Shown here one piece after another: positions 44,801 to 52,537 of a DNA stretch of 64,000 bases. The first letter of the stretch is position 1; each line of letters starts with the position of its first letter. The stretch comes from Bacteroidia bacterium (lineage in GTDB: Bacteria; Bacteroidota; Bacteroidia; J057), in the NCBI GenBank assembly GCA_041391665.1, contig JAWKNO010000003.1, positions 806,001 through 870,000 of the forward strand, written 5' to 3'. The notes beneath the pieces were generated by a model. The model did not search any database and had not been told where the DNA came from. It saw nothing but the letters and a program-made list of their open reading frames with translations. Made by a program: the position numbers and the translations under genes.

Positions 44801-45962
44801 TACCCCTTCCGGTGGTTCGATTCGCTTCACAGCAACCGAGATACCCCAACACAACCAGCAACATTCGCAATGGGTGATCCAGGTAACAGATACCGGATCG
44901 GGCATAGCCGACGACCAGTTACAACGTATATTTGACCGCTATTATCAGGTTGATGATTCGGCCACACGCAGGCAGGAAGGAAGTGGAATCGGGCTGACCC
45001 TTACCAAAGAACTCGTCGAATTGATGGGAGGAGAAATTGTAGTGGAAAGCAAGTCGGGAAATGGTACCATTTTCACAGTCCGGCTTCCTCTGGAACAGGC
45101 GCCCCCGGAAGCGATGGAAGTACCACTTGCCGAAGAGTTGGAGATGGCACCAGTCACACTTTCAAACTCAGAAAGTGTTAACCCAGAGGCACAGGAAGCC
45201 GAAAAACCAATGATTCTTATCGTAGAAGACCATCCCGATATGCGGCAATTTATCCAATCAGGTTTGTCTGACTTCTACCAGATTACCACAGCTTCCAATG
45301 GCCGGGAAGGTTTGAGCATTGCTTCAAAGACGATTCCCGACCTGGTGATCTCAGACGTGATGATGCCCGAAATGGACGGATTTGAATTTTGCCATAAACT
45401 CAAACAACAGGAAACCACCAGTCATATCCCGGTGGTGATGCTTACAGCCCGGGTTGGAGTCGATAGCATAGTCGAAGGGTATGATACCGGGGCGGATGCA
45501 TACCTGACAAAACCATTTGAATCCCGCGAACTGAAAGCTGTCGTTGACAACCTGATCCTGCAAAGACAAAAACTGCGGGAAGCTTTTGGCAAAGTCACAA
45601 AGGTCGAGCCGGGAAAAATGAACATCACCCCGGTGGATGTGCAGTTTTTGCAGCGGGTACAGGAATATCTGGAGGTGAAGTATGCCGATTCCGGTCTAAG
45701 CGCCGAGTCATTCGCGGAAGCCATGAATATGAGTCGCATGCAGCTTCATCGCAAGCTAAAAGCACTACTCGATCAGTCTGCCGGTGACCTCATCCGATCA
45801 TTCAGACTGGGAAAGGCAAAATATCTGTTGGAACAAAGCGGATTTACCGTTGCCGAAATAGCCTTTCAGGTGGGTTTTGAGGATCCGGGTTATTTTGGGC
45901 GGGTATTTAAAACACAAATGGGCGAAACGCCCGCCAGCTACGCCGAAAAATTTCAGCAATAG
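41844..45962 (+). CDS. Hybrid two-component system (propeller-Y_Y_Y-TM-HK-REC-AraC), SusR-like
   Basis: The 1372-residue protein combines sensor, kinase and DNA-binding regulator in one chain. After a signal anchor (LFLWASIIITYYTF), residues about 45-700 carry two-component-regulator propeller blades (GFVWIGSEYGISRFDG, GHLWLGLKQEGLIFFD, RIWIGTGGGGLARF, HSLWLGTDIGLV). A Y_Y_Y domain follows (YEYQLEGLAPSWIQLDPG). One membrane helix lies at about 806-828. HisKA has its His near 865 (NISHEFRTPLTLILGP), HATPase its N box near 978 and G1 DTGSGIADD, and the receiver Asp lies near 1170 (VISDVMMPEMDGF). A C-terminal AraC HTH (residues about 1290-1370, FRLGKAKYLLEQS, VAEIAFQVGFEDPGYFGR) ends it. HTCS proteins control polysaccharide loci, but no SusC/SusD gene lies in the window. 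Confidence 0.93.
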   Translation: MIIDKQPIIQTRLIGNNFLPRLFLWASIIITYYTFHPRLYGQIAEIPSNKYYPFHIDSYNMENGLAQQTGYSFMQDSLGFVWIGSEYGISRFDGIDFDAFRPAADHPGGIPPDDIFAIAEERSGHLWLGLKQEGLIFFDAIHETVQLFQYSDTDPHTLSHNAVRCLLKTTPGIWIGTVNGLNLMERVAGKVQFTRFLLDLEILCLLQWNENTLLAGTNHGLFEINLTTLEMKKWKEFPRQDQKVAALSIMPDQRIALGIQGEGIFQLNMETQAWTAIKDCHRLHFQALSYGLGNRLWATGDWGIGHWNPENGRWQEIEGLSTERAYALFHDRYGNLFAGTDNFVYRIRLETKGIVHTPPEYVKRIALSRTYRMTAQNRIWVAAEKEVMVFDSVHSRENISYQEFELPEIKQIQGAFSLCEEPDKGLWLGTTQQGLVLYDGEKVRFFFDRSSADSVVSKYRVADILIDQTNRFWLGSWGGGLFQVVRDGKGDPESLIRYTHNPADSLSLPHNTVRCIIEDGKGRIWIGTGGGGLARFYPEKGTFKRYLQKNPHTGMEQVIEVIHIIEDPRDHSLWLGTDIGLVHIEVDSDEKITVFTQKDGLPGDNVATLTMDQHYRLWLGIYGGICSFDPLSRQVLRYPELPATEMCGHGAYTDPEGTVYFAAIEHNMGFHPDSFHIDINPPEIRLTRLSMLGEEVTVSQAKKDGSFLLKKALPYLSEMQFPYNQKIIQISFAGLGKGNLISVRYEYQLEGLAPSWIQLDPGQRTISLNGLAPGTYTLHLRASNAYGIWAKSTYDWPITILPPWYRTIWAYLVYLLLALAIVWTIYQTWRERVQMRNQLEREKFEKDQLAKVDQLKSRFFSNISHEFRTPLTLILGPVKQLLDQPERPEEERILLAMMHRNGNRLRDLINQILDINQLESHQMPLKTEAGNLLQHFRYLAAAFESLAYQKNLNYQYIIPEQTLHFFYDRDKLEKIVNNLLSNAFKFTPSGGSIRFTATEIPQHNQQHSQWVIQVTDTGSGIADDQLQRIFDRYYQVDDSATRRQEGSGIGLTLTKELVELMGGEIVVESKSGNGTIFTVRLPLEQAPPEAMEVPLAEELEMAPVTLSNSESVNPEAQEAEKPMILIVEDHPDMRQFIQSGLSDFYQITTASNGREGLSIASKTIPDLVISDVMMPEMDGFEFCHKLKQQETTSHIPVVMLTARVGVDSIVEGYDTGADAYLTKPFESRELKAVVDNLILQRQKLREAFGKVTKVEPGKMNITPVDVQFLQRVQEYLEVKYADSGLSAESFAEAMNMSRMQLHRKLKALLDQSAGDLIRSFRLGKAKYLLEQSGFTVAEIAFQVGFEDPGYFGRVFKTQMGETPASYAEKFQQ

Positions 45963-46084
45963 AGATAATTCTTCCCCTTATTTTCTTCAAAAAGGTCGAA
46001 TGTTACAAACTTCCGGCTTTTTGTTACAATTGTCCTACCCTATAAATGGTTGATTTCCAAAACTTTGACTCAAAATCAACCTTT

Positions 46085-47242
46085 ATGAAAAAAAATCATC
46101 TCGCCCCCTTGATGTTTGTTTTGCTGGCTTTGTCTGCCTGCAATAAACAACCCCCCATCAATCCGGTTTCTGAAAATGAAACCCCTTACGTATGGAAAGC
46201 TCCCGCCACGCTTACCGGCAATCCCGAACAGGATCTACAAACACTGGCTACATTCACCGACCTTCCATTCGACCCGGAAGCTGCTAAAAAATCGTCAGTT
46301 GTAATCCTGCCCGCCAATTCTACCGATGGTCTCGCTGCCGCTGTTCAGGCCGCAGGACCAAATGGCATTGTCGTGGTAAAATCGGGTGACCATTATGAGA
46401 CTGGTTCAGTGGTGATTTCCCAACGAATCAATATCATCGGAGAGTCGGGCGCTGTGATTCACTCGGGTGTACAGAATGTACTGAATGTACCCTATCTTGA
46501 GCCTGCCATTCATCTGCTCAATGCGGGCAAGTCGGTCGTGGCGGGATTGCAGTTTAGCCCGACAGCAGGCCCACAGGATGGCGGTACCGTGTTTTTGGTT
46601 GAAAATTCAGATCAGGTTCATATCGCTCTCAATCAGATGACCGGGTTTGAATTTGGTATTGTCCTCGAACAGTCTGAAAAAAACTGGCTCACCGGCAATC
46701 ATATCGTTTCTTCAAACCTTTGGCAAACGGTAGGCATTGAATGTCATGGAATTATTATCATCAATGGCGAAAAAGCCAAGGTTCGTTACAATAATATTTC
46801 AGGCTCTTTCTTTGGCGTATGGGCATGTGATGGACAGGGACTTTACAAAGACAACTATACACACGACAACTATCTTGGATTAATTTTGTGCAAGGTACCG
46901 GCGAATGCCATTCCTCTGCCCGGAGGACAAGCGGTCGGCGCTCAGTTTTCTGCCAATCACTGGACAGTTACAAAAAATTACTCCAATGATAATCTGAATG
47001 TAGGATACCTGGTCATTGACGGAGCGAACAACAATACACTCACGAATAACCAGGCAAGTGGCAATGGCGATTATGATATCGAACTGGTAGGCGATTCGTA
47101 CCGGTTTGGTTTCCTGACCCCGTTCTCATTTGACAATACCGTCAACGACGCCGGTGCCAACCTCAAAATAAAAGATTGTGGCACAAACAATACCGTAAAC
47201 GGCGGTGTGATTGTGGATATAGTGGCCGATCCTTGTTATTGA
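46085..47242 (+). CDS. Right-handed beta-helix (parallel) surface lipoprotein
   Basis: The start at 46085 (MKKNHLAPLMFVLLALSAC) has a lipobox (LSAC), so the 385-residue protein is anchored in a membrane. The repeats (IVLEQSEKNWLTGNHIVSS, HGIIIINGEKAKVRYNNIS, YKDNYTHDNYLGLILCKVP, YLVIDGANNNTLTNNQASG, YDIELVGDSY) have the regular N-rich turns and alternating strands of a parallel beta-helix as in NosD/pectate lyase-like domains. Family members bind or cut polyuronides, but no catalytic residues can be named. It is located 122 bp after the hybrid two-component gene, on the same strand, so it may be its target or an independent gene. Confidence 0.8.
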   Translation: MKKNHLAPLMFVLLALSACNKQPPINPVSENETPYVWKAPATLTGNPEQDLQTLATFTDLPFDPEAAKKSSVVILPANSTDGLAAAVQAAGPNGIVVVKSGDHYETGSVVISQRINIIGESGAVIHSGVQNVLNVPYLEPAIHLLNAGKSVVAGLQFSPTAGPQDGGTVFLVENSDQVHIALNQMTGFEFGIVLEQSEKNWLTGNHIVSSNLWQTVGIECHGIIIINGEKAKVRYNNISGSFFGVWACDGQGLYKDNYTHDNYLGLILCKVPANAIPLPGGQAVGAQFSANHWTVTKNYSNDNLNVGYLVIDGANNNTLTNNQASGNGDYDIELVGDSYRFGFLTPFSFDNTVNDAGANLKIKDCGTNNTVNGGVIVDIVADPCY

Positions 47243-47338
47243 TCTTATCGTACATTTCCCCTCAACAGTAAGGCAAATTTCGGACAGGGGTTTGCTAACT
47301 GTCTGGGGGGAATATCAAAATTTAAATACCTTGGCTTT

Positions 47339-49174
47339 ATGAAACATATTATCGCTTTTACCCTGTTGGTGGTTGGCGCATGGGAGCTTTTTGCGCAGCA
47401 AGAGGTCTTTTACCAGATCGAAACCTCACTCGATACAAAAACCCACCAAATGAAAGGCCACGAACAGGTTTTTTATGTAAACAATAGCCCTGATACTCTA
47501 TTTGAAGTATTTTATCACCTCTACTGGAATGCGTTTAAGCCAGGTTCGCAAATGGCCATACTGTCTGAAGACAGCCTTTATGGAAACCCTCGCATCAATG
47601 ACAAAATCAGCCACCTCACAAAAGGTGAAGAAGGATTTATTCACGTTACCAGCTTTTACCAGGATGGCATACGTCTTTCCCCCAAAGAGCATGAAACCAT
47701 TCTCCGGGTAACACTTCACAAACCACTTTTACCGGGTAAAAAAACCAAACTGGAATTGGATTGGGAAGCCCAGGTACCGCTACTTGTCAGGCGTGCCGGA
47801 AGAGACAATGTCGAGGGAATTGACTACGCTATTGCGCAGTGGTATCCCAGAATCGCCGGATATGATGCAGATGGATGGCATGCAGACCCATATTTGGCCC
47901 GCGAATTCTACGGACCGTTTGGTAGTTTTGATGTTACCATTACCCTCGACAGCCAATATGTAGTCGGAGGTACCGGAACACTACAAAATCCTGAGGAAAC
48001 AGGACACGGATATCAGCTACCAAAAGTCAAGGTAAAACCATCGCAGAATGGCAAAATTACCTGGCACTTCAAAGCTGAAAAGGTACATGATTTTGTATGG
48101 GCAGCTGACCCGGATTATATCCATCAGACCATTCAGGTGCCCAATGGCCCTAAAGTTCATTTCTTTTTCCAACCCACCGATTCTGTCCGGGAGAGATGGG
48201 ATTCCTTAATGGTATTTACCGGAAATCTATTTCAAAGACTGAGCAACTTACTATCTCCATATCCATACTCCGATTATTCTGTCATTCAAGGCGGAGACGG
48301 AGGAATGGAATATCCGCAGGCCACATTGATCACAGCCAGCAAAGCCGCTCGTAAAGATATGGAAGAGTTCTGCAGGGTAACAACACATGAGATTGTGCAC
48401 AACTGGTTTCAGGGAATGGTCGCAACAAATGAAAGAAGAGATCCATGGATGGATGAAGGATTTACCCGATATTACACAAGAAGGCTGATGGATGAATATT
48501 TTCCCCAAACAGCCCCGCACCAAAAATACAATTATGATGGATACTTTAGTCTGATCAAAAACGGGACACAAACCCCGATGAGTCGCCATGCAGATCACTT
48601 TCCAGGCGAAGAAGTTTACCGGCAGTCAGTGTATGCAAAAGGAGGCGTTTTTCTCGGCCAACTGGATTATATACTTGGACGTGAGGTTTTTGACGAAGCA
48701 ATGAAGGCATATATCCGGGAATGGAGTTTTCGCCAACCAACACCCCGGGAATTTAAACGCAGTATTGAAAAAAAATCAGGCATAGACCTTGACTGGTATT
48801 TCAGCTACTGGCTGAAGACAACGGACACCATTGATTACGCCATTCAGAAAGTTTCGGCATTGCCCGGCACAAGTGAAAAAACAGAAATTCAGCTACAGCG
48901 GGTTGGCCAGATGCCTATGCCGATTGACCTTGTGATAACATATAAAAATGGGGTAAAGGAAAATTATACGATCCCACTACAAATGATGTGGGCTTCCAAA
49001 AAGCAGGACAGTTTGTTAGGTGATTTCCAAACGCTACCGGAATGGAACTGGCCTGTAAGGACTTACAGGATGACGATAAACCATCCGATCGCAGAAATCG
49101 AACACATAGAAATAGATCCTGGAAAAAGAATGGCAGATGTAAACAGAACTAATAATGCATGGATATGGCCATGA
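47339..49174 (+). CDS. M1 family zinc metallopeptidase
   Basis: The 611-residue protein has a signal peptide (MKHIIAFTLLVVGAWELF, cleaved near AQQ). The peptidase core has the M1 substrate-binding stretch GGMEYPQ, zinc motif HEIVHNW at residues 350-356 and the third zinc ligand Glu373 in DEGFTRY, giving HExxH-18-E spacing, and a late Tyr-containing segment (YRQSVYAKGGVFL). Typical M1 enzymes are aminopeptidases; the exported Bacteroidota forms handle peptides in the periplasm or at the cell surface. Its stop at 49174 is immediately followed by the 21-bp direct repeat described in the findings. Confidence 0.92.
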   Translation: MKHIIAFTLLVVGAWELFAQQEVFYQIETSLDTKTHQMKGHEQVFYVNNSPDTLFEVFYHLYWNAFKPGSQMAILSEDSLYGNPRINDKISHLTKGEEGFIHVTSFYQDGIRLSPKEHETILRVTLHKPLLPGKKTKLELDWEAQVPLLVRRAGRDNVEGIDYAIAQWYPRIAGYDADGWHADPYLAREFYGPFGSFDVTITLDSQYVVGGTGTLQNPEETGHGYQLPKVKVKPSQNGKITWHFKAEKVHDFVWAADPDYIHQTIQVPNGPKVHFFFQPTDSVRERWDSLMVFTGNLFQRLSNLLSPYPYSDYSVIQGGDGGMEYPQATLITASKAARKDMEEFCRVTTHEIVHNWFQGMVATNERRDPWMDEGFTRYYTRRLMDEYFPQTAPHQKYNYDGYFSLIKNGTQTPMSRHADHFPGEEVYRQSVYAKGGVFLGQLDYILGREVFDEAMKAYIREWSFRQPTPREFKRSIEKKSGIDLDWYFSYWLKTTDTIDYAIQKVSALPGTSEKTEIQLQRVGQMPMPIDLVITYKNGVKENYTIPLQMMWASKKQDSLLGDFQTLPEWNWPVRTYRMTINHPIAEIEHIEIDPGKRMADVNRTNNAWIWP

Positions 49175-49195
49175 TTTTATCTTTGGAGAAATCTA
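49175..49195. repeat. 21-bp direct repeat, copy 1
   Basis: A 21-base sequence beginning TTTTATCTTTGGAG starts at the base after the M1 peptidase stop and recurs perfectly at 50472-50492. The core contains TATCTTTG, which fits the TAnnTTTG pattern of Bacteroidota -7 promoter boxes, though no good -33 box accompanies this copy. Confidence 0.8.
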
Positions 49196-49461
49196 TGTAC
49201 TCACCCAAAAAACAACATTAACCCTTTTCCATTTTTGCAAAATAAGTTTTGGCAAAAAATCATAATCCTGATTAGCCGGGTTCCCCAGGCAGCAAATATT
49301 CCTGTTCGTTATTTTGTATTGATTTATTACTGGGAAATATTGCCTATTACTGAAAGCCGCCGCAAAATTCGGTTTCCTTTACCGTATGCTTTAGGCTTAG
49401 TTAGTGCTCATGATAAGTTGATATATATTATTTGAAAACATCATCACTAACTTAAGCTATT

Positions 49462-50001
49462 ATGAAAACTTTCAGGATTTTCTCTATCGGAATGTTCCTT
49501 TTAGGAATGGCTATGACTGGTTTTTCACAAAATGAGGAGACACGCGAACCGCTAAAATTATCTGGTCCAAGATTTGGCATTACCGTAATTGGGGGTGATA
49601 TGGCGAAATATATGGAAACAAATGACTTGAGCACCTATATGTCTCAATTTGGATGGCAGTTTGAAACGAGATATTTCCAAACAAAATCAGGGTACCAGGG
49701 TCTGTTTGAATTCGTACCACTCATCGGAGGACTTGAGTCAAAACAATCTGCCCTCAGTATGAACCTACTTGTCGGCTTCCGAACCCCCCTTGGATTGGAA
49801 GTCGGTGTAGGTCCCAATTTTGCCGTGAGAGGGTTCTTTGCTGACGACTTGATAGCAACTACATCAATGTTATACGCAATAGGTTATTCTTTTAAAGTTG
49901 ATGAGGTCAATATTCCCATCAACCTGGCATTTTCGCCCAGTAGTATCGGATCTAAAGTAACCGTTTTAGTCGGGTTTAATATCCGTCAGAGAGAACAATA
50001 A
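49462..50001 (+). CDS. Unrecognised small exported protein, probable beta-barrel
   Basis: The 179-residue protein has a signal peptide (MKTFRIFSIGMFLLGMAMTG, cleaved near FSQ). The rest alternates short strands (GPRFGITVIGGDM, FEFVPLIGGLES, LLVGFRTPLGLEVGVGP, IPINLAFSPSSIGSKVT) and ends with VLVGFNIRQREQ. This suggests a small outer-membrane barrel of about eight strands, but I do not recognise a family. It sits within the 1.3-kb segment bounded by the 21-bp repeats and may have come in with it. Confidence 0.65.
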   Translation: MKTFRIFSIGMFLLGMAMTGFSQNEETREPLKLSGPRFGITVIGGDMAKYMETNDLSTYMSQFGWQFETRYFQTKSGYQGLFEFVPLIGGLESKQSALSMNLLVGFRTPLGLEVGVGPNFAVRGFFADDLIATTSMLYAIGYSFKVDEVNIPINLAFSPSSIGSKVTVLVGFNIRQREQ

Positions 50002-50042
50002 AAGTCATTGGGGAATCATCCTGCCTTAGCAGATACGTAAAC

Positions 50043-50166
50043 TTTGCGTCCTCTGCGTGTACTTTGCGAAAATCTGCGTTTTACGTGTATTTATTTGTCT
50101 TTGACAAGTAAACAAAGGGTTCACGCAGAAGACGCAAAGTACACGAAGAGTTTCGCAGAGTTTCGC
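50043..50166. repeat. Inverted-repeat element with TTTGCG-rich arms
   Basis: Arm 50043-50059 (TTTGCGTCCTCTGCGTG) pairs with 50122-50138 with one mismatch in 17. A second arm 50066-50078 (GCGAAAATCTGCG) pairs with 50154-50166 with one mismatch in 13. The two pairings cross, so only one can form at a time in a simple hairpin. Repeats of this TTTGCGTC...CTGCGTG type are found between genes in many Bacteroidota genomes; this is recall, not a search. Confidence 0.7.
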
Positions 50167-50269
50167 TCATTGGCGGTTTCTTTGTGATCGATGCCTATTC
50201 TAAGTCTATGTCCCAATAAGTTTATAATTCCGATTTTTTTTGGGGGGGGGATTCGGAAAATCTCCAATT

Positions 50270-50473
50270 TCAAAACTCATCCGCTTTGAAGAGTTTGTCC
50301 ATGGTGATTTCGCTTTCGATTTCTTCGAGGTAATATTTGTTTTGTAAAGCGGGATAAGTGGAGAGCAATGTGGTGAAGGTCGCTTTTTTGGTTTGTGTTG
50401 CCTGTCTGAAAATGGTTTTTTTCAGCCGCAACTGCGCTGCGTAAGTGTTATTGATCGTAAAGTTCTGTACTTT
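50270..50473 (-). pseudogene. 3' remnant of an AAA-family ATPase gene
   Basis: The minus strand is open for 67 codons before TGA at 50272-50270. Its translation (VQNFTINNTYAAQLRLKKT, RQATQTKKATFTTLLSTYPA, LQNKYYLEEIESEITMDKLF) matches in layout the C-terminal end of Bacteroidota AAA ATPases of the type ending in ...TRKxIFLTxxTxxGL...VTMDxLF. No ATG is present, and the frame begins where the 21-bp repeat ends, so the upstream part was removed. The function is lost. Confidence 0.65.
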
Positions 50474-50524
50474 TTATCTTTGGAGAAATCTACCTAAAAT
50501 ATACACATTTCTCCAAATGATAAA
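50472..50524. repeat. 21-bp direct repeat copy 2, within an imperfect palindrome
   Basis: The copy at 50472-50492 is identical to 49175-49195. From 50473 the 17-base arm TTTATCTTTGGAGAAAT pairs with ATTTCTCCAAATGATAAA at 50507-50524, with one bulged base and a 17-base AT-rich loop. Copy 1 has no such partner. Confidence 0.75.
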
Positions 50525-50575
50525 TCAAATCGAAATGATTTGAGGAGTTTTTTGTAAAACAAAACCGAACCCTTA

Positions 50576-50609
50576 CAAAAAAGATCCGCCTGCCTTACAG
50601 CAGACGGAT
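50576..50609 (-). terminator. Intrinsic terminator of the YaiO-GT2 operon
   Basis: Read on the minus strand: arm ATCCGTCTGC, loop TGTAAG, arm GCAGGCGGAT (9 of 10 plus one G-U pair), then C and six T. It is about 46 bases past the GT2 stop. Confidence 0.85.
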
Positions 50610-50654
50610 TCCCCAACTATAAAACACACATCCGAAAACCTTACTTCTTTGATG

Positions 50655-52505
50655 TCAAAAGTGAAATCCATATCCAAAAAACACGGTCTGCATACCCAGT
50701 GAGCCGAGTGCCCCGATGCCCAGGCCAAACAGTATCAACGTAAATGGTACAAATACCAGGGCTTTTACGAGGGGTTTATTCCACGTTACATGATGCATAA
50801 AGGGAAGCAGGATAAATGCGAGACAAAGGCCAAAAAACGAAATCTGAAACAGATATATACTGATTACCCCAAACAGAACTCCTATCCCGATCTCAAACAC
50901 CTGAATCGCAGTCTGGTCAGGGTGTGATTTGCCTACGAGTTCGTTTCCCCAGTTGCGGATTTTTTGGAATACAGTTTCTCTGGGTTTTTCGAGCCCTTTT
51001 CCCTGACTAAAGTTGTCGCCCGTTACCAGAAATATCGCCTTTTTTGTAAACAGGAAGGAAAGCACTCCCACCGTGGACAATGGTCCCAAAGCTGCATACA
51101 GCGCAGTACTATGACTCAAAAACCGATATAATTTCAGCGGTGTACGCCACATTCCCACGATAAAACACAATACCGGCGCAAAAAATGTCAACAGCGTAAT
51201 CATATAGAAGTCAGGGGTAAATATCACCCCAAATCCTGCCTGAAGCGACACAATTGGGATTACAAATTCCTGTCCGGCAATGGCAAATGTCAGCGGCTGT
51301 GATTGTCCCAAAATAAAGGGCAACAGCAGATTGGCATTCACCATGAAAAGGAAAAACAACAGAGTCAATGGCAGATTCAGGGTGGGAAAAAGAATGTCCA
51401 TCTTTTCCATCCAGGTGATACGCTCAGCGCGGAGCAGGTTCAGCCCTTCTTTGTACAAAAACTCGCAAGTACCTCTCGTCCATTTCATATGTCTCACCCT
51501 GAATGCGCGTACGGTTTCGGGGAAATCCTCATAACAAACCACATCCTCCACAAACCGCCCGCGATAGCCAAGTTCTCTCGCCCGGATCGCAAAACCCAGA
51601 TCTTCACTCACGATGTCGGGAAAACCGCCGATTTCTTCCCAGCATTTGCGGCGCAGGATGGCCCCGTGTCCAAGAAACATCACAAATCCATAGCGGTTGC
51701 GCAGCGGCTGGTACCATTTCCAGTGAAGGTCGATGCCGGGCGCCATGGCCTGCGCGAGTTTGCTGTCTGCATTTGGATTGGCGCGGTGATTGGCCTGGAT
51801 AAAAGCGCACATCGGGTCAGACTCCATGATGGGTACCAGTTTGGCGAGGAAGTCCGGCGGCAATACTTCATCTGCATCGGCAATGGCAAAGTAAGGTTCT
51901 TCCGTAGCGACTGTACTCAGGCCATTGTTCATATTCCCCGCTTTAAAGGCTTTACGGTCATCTCTTCTCACCACTTTTACCCTGTGAGGAAAACGGCTGG
52001 CAAAACTATCCACCTGCATCTGATAGGCAGGATCAGTGCTGTCGTCGAGGATATAGACGGTGAAATTGTGGTAGTCCTGATTGACGCAGGAGAGCGCACT
52101 TTCGGGTTTAAAATCGTTGTACACCGTGTGAAGCAATGCCACACCGGGAGCATTGGCAGCAGGCATACTGACCAGGTTCATTTCCTTATTGTGATGCACT
52201 TTCCGGTAATACCAGGCAAAGGAGATCAGCACCAGATTATAGATTCCGTAGAGCCAGGCAAACTCGATGAAGAGGATAAAAAACACGAGAGAAGCCCAAC
52301 GGATTGGATTATCAGCCATGTAAAGGAGTTGGATCAATCGAGGGTGAAACCATACCAGTGAAAGCCCCCACGTAGCCAGAATGGCGATATACATATTGGG
52401 TTTGGGCGGATTCGAAACCTGCGCTTTTGTCTGAGCAGGGGTGATTTCAGTTGAGACAGCCATTTCCTCCGGCCGTTTCATCGTTATGTATGTACTATTC
52501 GCCAT
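50655..52505 (-). CDS. Glycosyltransferase family 2, BcsA-like polysaccharide synthase
   Basis: The 616-residue membrane protein has two N-terminal membrane helices (MYIAILATWGLSLVWF, FILFIEFAWLYGIYNLVLIS), a cytosolic GT2 domain at about residues 110-330 and C-terminal helices (TLLFFLFMVNANLLLPFIL and later ones). Motifs in order: DDSTDPAY, the UDP-binding/DxD type ADADEVLPPDF, the acidic base region EDLGFAIRARELGYRG and KWTRGTCEF where BcsA has Q-x-x-R-W. The QxxRW match is thus loose. The product is an extracellular polysaccharide of unknown type. Its start lies 32 bp after the stop of the YaiO-like gene on the same strand, forming a two-gene operon. Confidence 0.9.
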   Translation of the reverse strand: MANSTYITMKRPEEMAVSTEITPAQTKAQVSNPPKPNMYIAILATWGLSLVWFHPRLIQLLYMADNPIRWASLVFFILFIEFAWLYGIYNLVLISFAWYYRKVHHNKEMNLVSMPAANAPGVALLHTVYNDFKPESALSCVNQDYHNFTVYILDDSTDPAYQMQVDSFASRFPHRVKVVRRDDRKAFKAGNMNNGLSTVATEEPYFAIADADEVLPPDFLAKLVPIMESDPMCAFIQANHRANPNADSKLAQAMAPGIDLHWKWYQPLRNRYGFVMFLGHGAILRRKCWEEIGGFPDIVSEDLGFAIRARELGYRGRFVEDVVCYEDFPETVRAFRVRHMKWTRGTCEFLYKEGLNLLRAERITWMEKMDILFPTLNLPLTLLFFLFMVNANLLLPFILGQSQPLTFAIAGQEFVIPIVSLQAGFGVIFTPDFYMITLLTFFAPVLCFIVGMWRTPLKLYRFLSHSTALYAALGPLSTVGVLSFLFTKKAIFLVTGDNFSQGKGLEKPRETVFQKIRNWGNELVGKSHPDQTAIQVFEIGIGVLFGVISIYLFQISFFGLCLAFILLPFMHHVTWNKPLVKALVFVPFTLILFGLGIGALGSLGMQTVFFGYGFHF

Positions 52506-52537
52506 TGTCTTATATGTTTTGATGTTTGTTTGCAGAA

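Larger units (their letters stand above)
50002..50654. other. Repeat-rich intergenic segment with gene remnant
   Basis: Between the small barrel gene and the GT2 stop there are: crossed inverted arms (50043-50166) made of GCGTC/TTTGCG-type motifs, a poly-T/poly-G tract near 50234-50250, the remnant of an AAA ATPase gene on the minus strand (50270-50473), the second copy of the 21-bp repeat inside a hairpin (50472-50524), and the terminator of the GT2 operon (50576-50609). No complete gene is present. Confidence 0.7.

Noticed and set aside
49235..49435. A 66-codon plus-strand frame after the M1 peptidase gene
   Set aside because: No signal or domain is seen; it lies in AT-rich spacer DNA before the small barrel gene.
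51303..52361. A plus-strand open frame of 352 codons opposite the GT2 gene
   Set aside because: It lies wholly antisense to a gene with clear GT2 motifs. The frame is open because of the codon bias of the real gene, and the peptide has no recognisable domain.
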